A DNA stretch of 64,000 nt from Vespa crabro (Eukaryota > Arthropoda > Insecta > Hymenoptera > Vespidae), in NCBI RefSeq assembly GCF_910589235.1, contig NC_060966.1:6278320-6342319 (forward strand). Direction: 5' to 3'. Below are positions 63,695 to 64,000 of this stretch, piece after piece. A program made the position numbers and the translations under genes. Numbering within the stretch: the first letter of the stretch is position 1; each line of letters starts with the position of its first letter. The notes under the pieces were generated by a model. The model searched no databases. It was not told where the DNA came from and worked only from the letters and a program-made list of their open reading frames with translations.

Positions 63695-63884
63695 AAATGA
63701 ACTCGAGGACAATCCGTGGAATTTTGACCAACCAGAGGGCGGCGTGAAACTAGTGCCCAGCGGGGTTAACGATGGTAATTACGGCTTAATATTAATTAGC
63801 CAATTAGCAGAGACCCCGCGGGGCATGCGCCGAGCGCTACTGGCACAAACAGGACCGATGTTGCCTTTTAATAACGAACAACAA

Positions 63885-64000
63885 AAATGATGATGGCGAT
63901 GATCACGATGTCGATGACGATGATGAGAATCATGATGATGATTGTAGTAGCGATGAATACGTTGATATACATCGAGGACGACGAGACGATGACGAGGACG
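63885..64000. repeat. Imperfect GAT/GAC trinucleotide tract at the window edge
   Basis: Degenerate GATGAT/GATGAC repeats continue to the edge. All frames contain stops or are repeat-encoded, so no coding claim is made. Confidence 0.7.

Larger units (their letters stand above)
48620..64000. other. Gene-poor, microsatellite-dense region to the right edge
   Basis: I found no frame here with a recognisable domain or a convincing exon boundary pair. Long frames such as 49436-49744, 55524-55961 and 59750-60199 are random or low complexity. The region could be the intron or upstream domain of a gene outside the window. Complex, less repetitive blocks occur near 52130-52380, 62240-62400, 63210-63320 and 63700-63860. 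Confidence 0.55.

Noticed and set aside
1..64000. tRNA, rRNA, known microRNA or CRISPR array
   Set aside because: No tRNA B-box in a cloverleaf context, no rRNA-like block, no known insect miRNA seed hairpin and no spaced direct repeats were recognised by eye; the regular arrays present are simple microsatellites.

Overview
This is nuclear DNA of an insect, most likely an aculeate hymenopteran (bee, wasp or ant). The evidence is small GT-AG introns, AT-rich spacers with very many microsatellites, CG-containing coding exons, and insect-type members of every recognisable family. The species assignment is inference. There are no bacterial-style operons, no CRISPR array and no tRNA or rRNA that I could recognise. 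I rebuilt gene models by hand from open frames, splice sites and exon phase; all models marked complete close in phase to a multiple of three.

Layout. 707-2966 (+): 3' exons of a TESK-type dual-specificity kinase that enters from the left edge. 6470-16792 (-): a secreted pancreatic-type triacylglycerol lipase with a full catalytic triad, a PLAT-like domain and an unusual tail of about 480 residues; it lies tail-to-tail with the kinase and has a 5.3 kb first intron. 19719-20307 (-): mitochondrial ribosomal protein mL55. 20816-24896 (-): cystinosin, the lysosomal cystine exporter, in eight exons. 25-29.5 kb: no gene seen. 29.6-31.3 kb: a decayed GMC-oxidoreductase pseudogene (+) interrupted by an unidentified sequence that also has an inverted copy next to it.

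31.7-42.5 kb holds a cluster of three related genes for cysteine-rich, EB/EGF-like, apparently membrane-anchored secreted proteins. Genes A (31720-35861, -) and B (37352-39609, -) are in tandem, and gene C (41220-42465, +) is divergent from B. Nearly every module is one exon flanked by phase-1 introns. Gene A has two candidate first exons, each encoding its own signal peptide.

43043-43534 (+): mitochondrial ribosomal protein mL51. 44632-47925 (-): complete DPP8/9-type prolyl dipeptidyl peptidase. 48-64 kb: no supportable coding exon; it is dense in microsatellites, with a few more complex blocks that could be regulatory or belong to a gene outside the window.

The genes do not form one pathway. 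The two mitoribosomal genes, cystinosin, the kinase and the peptidase are housekeeping-type. The lineage-variable part is the EB-module cluster and the neighbouring pseudogene and repeat patch. I did not find a convincing new system beyond these. The most unusual coding features are the lipase tail and the modular EB family with alternative signal-peptide exons.
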